Below, piece by piece: positions 60,610 through 64,000 of a DNA stretch of 64,000 bases (the stretch's first letter is position 1; every line of letters starts with the position of its first letter). Origin of the DNA: BD2-11 sp965221785 (GTDB lineage Bacteria > Gemmatimonadota > Gemmatimonadetes > Longimicrobiales > Gaopeijiaceae); NCBI GenBank assembly GCA_965221785.1, contig CBDCSR010000002.1:806001-870000 (forward strand), written 5' to 3'. The position numbers and the translations under genes are program-made. Under the pieces are notes generated by a model that saw only the letters and a program-made list of their open reading frames with translations, made no database searches and was not told where the DNA came from.

Positions 60610-61005
60610 ATGCGCTTTTGGAGATGGAGGAAGCGAGAGACATGTGATTCTCATCCTAGCCATGTTGTTAGGAACCGACGATCGGTGGTGCTAAAGCCAG
60701 TGTTTGTTGAGACCATCCCACGACTATCCGAAATGGAAGCAAGTACACTCTATGTCAGCATGAGGTTCGCCACTCTTTCCCATTTATGTCCATGCGGGTG
60801 TGGTCGTTTGGTCGACGTGACGCTGGACCCTGCGACTCGTAGCCTGACCTACGATGGTGAGTATCTAACCCTAAGACCTTCGATCGGGGTCAAGTTCCCA
60901 TGCGAAAGCCACTACTCGATCATTCGGAATACAATCAAGTGGTACCCGCCGATCTCGGAATCGGAAGGTACGTGGTACAACAGCATTAGGAGAATATGGA
61001 GCTAG
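60610..61005 (+). CDS. DUF6527-family protein of the ubiquitin-like operon
   Basis: Protein of 131 residues. It has FATLSHLCPCGCGRLVDV at about 53-70, a CPCGC cluster probably binding zinc, plus KFPCESHYSIIRNTIKWY. This matches DUF6527 as I remember it, a family found with multiubiquitin/E1 operons and lately reported to act as a Ubl-processing protease in such systems (recall, unverified). Here it could trim the Ubl, whose C-terminus lacks glycines. It starts one base after the E1 stop, so it belongs to the operon. Basic N-terminus (RRFWRWRKRE-like). Confidence 0.72.
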   Translation: MRFWRWRKRETCDSHPSHVVRNRRSVVLKPVFVETIPRLSEMEASTLYVSMRFATLSHLCPCGCGRLVDVTLDPATRSLTYDGEYLTLRPSIGVKFPCESHYSIIRNTIKWYPPISESEGTWYNSIRRIWS

Positions 61006-61131
61006 ACATGACCTCTGATGTCTTCCGGCCTACCGATGCGTTGATCCGCTCCACCAGGACGCATAGCCCGATGACGTTTCCTTGCTCTTGGGTCCGGGTG
61101 CGCGCGTCCGGCTACCCATAGGCCAATAGCC

Positions 61132-64000
61132 ATGTCCGAATACACCGCTACGCAGATTCCTAAACCCAGTGATGAACAGGCCTTCGAGCGCTGCAATGAG
61201 ATCTTGTGGCGCTGCGTCCTTGGGGACCGTTCAGTGCGACTGCATGGCCGCCGGGGGCAGGCGCAGCACGGGGTAGACCTTACAGGGCTGCGCGGCGACC
61301 AACCAGAGAGAATCGTTGGTGTCCAGTGCAAACTGAAGAGTGAGGGCCAGAGGCTCACCGAGGCCGAAGTCAGAGCCGAGGTTGAGAAGGCGTTGACGTT
61401 TTCGCCGCCGCTCTCAGAATACATCATCGTTACCACCGCGCCCGACGACGAAAAGATACAGAAACTGGCGCATCAGCTATCCATTTCGGCGAGTGAAAAC
61501 CGAGGTTTCCCCCTCAAGATCCGCATCTTGGGTTGGGGTAGCCTCGAACGCGAGATCCGGCGACATCCCGATGCACTCAAGGCCTTCGACCCATCCCACA
61601 CCGGACAAGATGATCGGATTGAGCAACGCCTCGGCGATCTGTCTGGAAGCATGGAAGTGGTCCAGGCGCAGATGGCGGTGGTCCACCGTGCGGTAACACA
61701 GGGACACACACTCAACCCAATAGTCACCGAAACAGCGGTCTACTCCATCCTCGATCGCCAGATCAACAGTTACGCTGAGCTCGTGTCTTCCGACCCGAGT
61801 ACCGCGCTCCGCCTACTCAGACAACTGGAAAGGCAACTCGATGACGACGTGAGAGCCAATATACGGTTCAGGGTTGCGGCCAACATCGCCGCTACACAGT
61901 TCAACCTCGGCGACGAAGAAGCCGCCGCGCAGGGCTTCATCGCTGCATACGAGTTCGACCCCGGCAATCGGAAGGCGATCGCTCACAAAGCGCTCGGCCT
62001 GCTTCTTCAGAGAGACTGGACTACACTCAGGTCCTTTGCCAACGCGCAGCTGTCGAGGCAGCCCGATAATGCTCAGCTCGCCGCATACCATATCCGAGGG
62101 ATGATAGCCGACCCTATGGTCACCGATCCACTTGACCACGTTCCTGAAGCCGTCCGGGGAAGGCCTGAAGTTGCCGAGGCTCATGTGTTGTGGCTCATGG
62201 ATCGGGGCAGCCAGGGGGCTTGGTGGGACGCAGCCATCGCCGCTCATGAGGCGCACCCCGATAGTGACACCCTTAGGGAAACATACGCCAGCGCACTTCT
62301 AGAACGAACCGTCTCTAAGGTCGACCATCTTGATCGGCGGAGCTTCACCGAAGATGAGCGCAACGATGTCAAGACAGCTGTCGGAATCTACGAGAGCCTC
62401 TGGCCTCAGCTTCGCGACGACCCTCGTCGTGCGCGTGAGGAACCGGTATCCGTCCCCATCAATCTCATCGTGGCGTATCGCTTAGGGCACCAGAGCGAAC
62501 AAGCCGTAGAAACCGCCCACGAGGCGCTTGCTCGTTTTCCAGGGAACACTGACGTGGCCAAGGCTGCTGCTTCGGTCCTGATGGAACAGGGCGAGGGCAC
62601 CCAAGCAGCAAACCTCCTCTCCAGACTCGAGATGGACCACGAGACCGTGATGATGCGATTCGGTATCGCCATGGCCACCGAAGACTGGGACACCGTCTCA
62701 GACCTCGTCGACAATCACTTGGCCTTCTTCCCCGAAAATGAACACGACATGGCTCGTGCGGCACGGGTACTTGTCGCGCTGAACGGATTGCCCGGAAGCG
62801 AGCGGCGTGAGGTACTCGAAGCTGAGCTAAAGAACTTCCAGAGCGATGTGCGTGCATTGATCGCTCTTGCCCGGAACGCCCGCGAACACGGCTTGGGCGA
62901 TATCGGTAACCGCTATTTCATTGCGGCTGGAATGGCTTTTGACGGCGGAGACGACGGTCTCCGAGCGCGCGTCTCGCTCGCAAGCGAAGCGTTGGCACGC
63001 GGTCAACCCAACGTTGCTGCGGATCTGTTGACCGACCATCTGCCGCTCGATGAAGGCACCTTCGAACTTCGGCTGCTAGCGCGGGCGCTGGTCTTCGATT
63101 ATCCGATACGGGAGCGGGCCGTACGGTTCTTCGAGGATCTCGCCCCTGAGATTCGGAGTCTACCCGATTTCCAGACGCTCCAAGGGATTCTCCATGTTAA
63201 CCGTGGTGCCCCGGATGATGCAGTGGGCCCCTTCTCTGCGGCGTTCGAACTGGAACCGTCGATCGACAACCTCATGACCCTGGTTGAAGTCTATCACCGA
63301 ATCGGAAACACAGATGCCATTGCAGCGCTTCTGCAGAGGGAGGGAATCGATGGGCTCCCGGGGTCAGCTCTCGCTCGTGTTGATCTTGCGCATCTTCTGC
63401 TTTCCTTCGGAAGCGACACAGACCCATTGGAGCTCGGGTACGAGGCCGTTATTGAAGGACTGGCACAGGCAGATGTGGTAAGAAAGTTCCTGGGCCTCAT
63501 CCTGAGGGCCGGCATGGAATCCGCGCCGTCGCAGATCGGCGATCTCGATTGGGTGGTTGCCATAGGCACTTGGATCCGGCTGACCTCGGACCGCGATGAA
63601 AGCTATGAGTCACTTGTGGGCGAGGGGGCAGACAGGCCCTGGGGGGCTAACGCCGAGCCCACGAATCCATTTGTCGCCAAGTCCCTCGGACTCAAGGTCG
63701 GCGATTCGTTCGAGCATGTAGCCGCATCCGGGTTGCGCGAGACGTGGACCGTCAAGGAAGTGAAGCCCCGTTGGTTGCAGGCTCTCCACTACCTAGGTAA
63801 TGATTTCGGCCGACGATTCCCGGACGCCGATGGCTTCTTCAGCATTCCCATCGCTGAGGCGGACATAGAGCCGGTACTGGAGCAGGTACGACGCCATAGC
63901 GAGGCGGCGAACCGCCGGGCCGACCTGTACCTCATCGATGGTTTTCCCATCGCCCTGGCCGCTGGCAAGACACCGGGCGGCGCCATCGCATTTGCTGATT
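61132..64000 (+). CDS. Nuclease-TPR protein, C-terminus outside the window (956+ residues)
   Basis: The N-terminal ~140 residues contain HGVDLTGLRGDQPERIVGVQ CKLKSEG-type sequence: D49 with Q65 and K67 form a D...QxK motif of the Mrr/PD-(D/E)XK nuclease fold. From about residue 200 the protein is a long series of helical hairpins like TPR/HEAT repeats (e.g. RVAANIAATQFNLGDEEAAAQGFIAAYEFDPGN). Near residue 860 is LKVGDSFEHVAASGLRETW, a GreA-like beta turn. The reading frame is open to the window end. A nuclease sensing through a repeat scaffold fits an abortive-type defence effector, possibly tied to the adjacent Ubl operon (inference). The gap of 126 bases means it may have its own promoter. 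Confidence 0.72.
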   Translation, partial: MSEYTATQIPKPSDEQAFERCNEILWRCVLGDRSVRLHGRRGQAQHGVDLTGLRGDQPERIVGVQCKLKSEGQRLTEAEVRAEVEKALTFSPPLSEYIIVTTAPDDEKIQKLAHQLSISASENRGFPLKIRILGWGSLEREIRRHPDALKAFDPSHTGQDDRIEQRLGDLSGSMEVVQAQMAVVHRAVTQGHTLNPIVTETAVYSILDRQINSYAELVSSDPSTALRLLRQLERQLDDDVRANIRFRVAANIAATQFNLGDEEAAAQGFIAAYEFDPGNRKAIAHKALGLLLQRDWTTLRSFANAQLSRQPDNAQLAAYHIRGMIADPMVTDPLDHVPEAVRGRPEVAEAHVLWLMDRGSQGAWWDAAIAAHEAHPDSDTLRETYASALLERTVSKVDHLDRRSFTEDERNDVKTAVGIYESLWPQLRDDPRRAREEPVSVPINLIVAYRLGHQSEQAVETAHEALARFPGNTDVAKAAASVLMEQGEGTQAANLLSRLEMDHETVMMRFGIAMATEDWDTVSDLVDNHLAFFPENEHDMARAARVLVALNGLPGSERREVLEAELKNFQSDVRALIALARNAREHGLGDIGNRYFIAAGMAFDGGDDGLRARVSLASEALARGQPNVAADLLTDHLPLDEGTFELRLLARALVFDYPIRERAVRFFEDLAPEIRSLPDFQTLQGILHVNRGAPDDAVGPFSAAFELEPSIDNLMTLVEVYHRIGNTDAIAALLQREGIDGLPGSALARVDLAHLLLSFGSDTDPLELGYEAVIEGLAQADVVRKFLGLILRAGMESAPSQIGDLDWVVAIGTWIRLTSDRDESYESLVGEGADRPWGANAEPTNPFVAKSLGLKVGDSFEHVAASGLRETWTVKEVKPRWLQALHYLGNDFGRRFPDADGFFSIPIAEADIEPVLEQVRRHSEAANRRADLYLIDGFPIALAAGKTPGGAIAFAD

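Noticed and set aside
1..64000. CRISPR array or intact insertion sequence
   Set aside because: No regularly spaced repeat-spacer series and no transposase or integrase gene were found; the 23-bp and 46-bp repeats have too few units and no spacers of uniform kind.
1..64000. Riboswitch or leader peptide ahead of the leuA operon
   Set aside because: The 124 bases before leuA hold no leucine-rich leader or recognisable aptamer; only a ribosome-binding site was seen.

Overview
The window is GC-rich, densely coded DNA, probably from a member of the Gemmatimonadota (inference). The support is the mix of families: sortilin/VPS10-type beta-propeller proteins, two CBM9-like/DUF5916 outer-membrane proteins, a CocE/NonD hydrolase lipoprotein, an N-acyl-D-amino-acid deacylase relative, an ECF sigma/FecR/TonB-receptor locus and DUF1707-type envelope proteins. 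Diderm features (TonB receptor, DUF5916 barrels, lipoproteins, MscS) are plain. No rRNA gene or other strong taxonomic marker is present.

Layout. 1-5.6 kb is a patchy accessory zone. It holds a broken nuclease-like gene at the edge, an FAD amine oxidase, a small winged-helix regulator behind a perfect palindrome, a DUF4143 ATPase under a cluster of palindromes, then a gene graveyard. That graveyard contains 3' fragments of both flanking genes, a NYN-domain stub, a terminator and a three-unit 23-bp repeat. 5.6-14.2 kb carries the VPS10 protein, a cytochrome P450, a CocE-type hydrolase and an XRE-ImmA/IrrE plus PIN-like pair. 14.4-19.1 kb has an NCS2 nucleobase permease with an extra C-terminal RsbW-like domain, an MscS channel and a deacylase-like amidohydrolase that lacks its usual first metal motif. 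19.4-27.5 kb is an ECF sigma, FecR, TonB receptor, lipoprotein and second STN-domain protein locus, with four-base or one-base overlaps after FecR. 27.8-31.2 kb is a three-gene unit: amidinohydrolase, APC permease, AIR-synthase-like protein. 31.3-38.5 kb (minus strand) is one probable operon in which two DUF5916 paralogues bracket CopC, CopD, a DUF1707/LiaF-like protein and DoxX. 38.6-45.9 kb (minus) is a complete leuA-ilvC-ilvD-leuC-leuD operon ending in a translationally coupled membrane transporter. 46-55.5 kb holds a YchF-type GTPase, a PPOX protein, an HNH endonuclease with a 468-bp internal tandem duplication, a PadR-controlled membrane protein, a PQQ dehydrogenase and a PhzF isomerase.

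At 55,640 a tRNA-Ile(GAU) gene begins normally but stops being tRNA just after its anticodon loop. From there to the window end the DNA is visibly less GC-rich and carries defence-type genes. One minus-strand cluster holds a TIGR04255 protein, an XRE protein and an uncharacterised protein. Diverging from it is a plus-strand cluster of an RHH/zinc-finger protein, a ubiquitin-like protein of the multiubiquitin type, an E1/ThiF-type activating enzyme and a DUF6527 protein. A large nuclease-TPR protein follows and runs off the edge. This is read as a genomic island (inference). The compact Ubl-E1-DUF6527 operon, with no recognisable separate E2 or JAB gene, is the most interesting system seen here.
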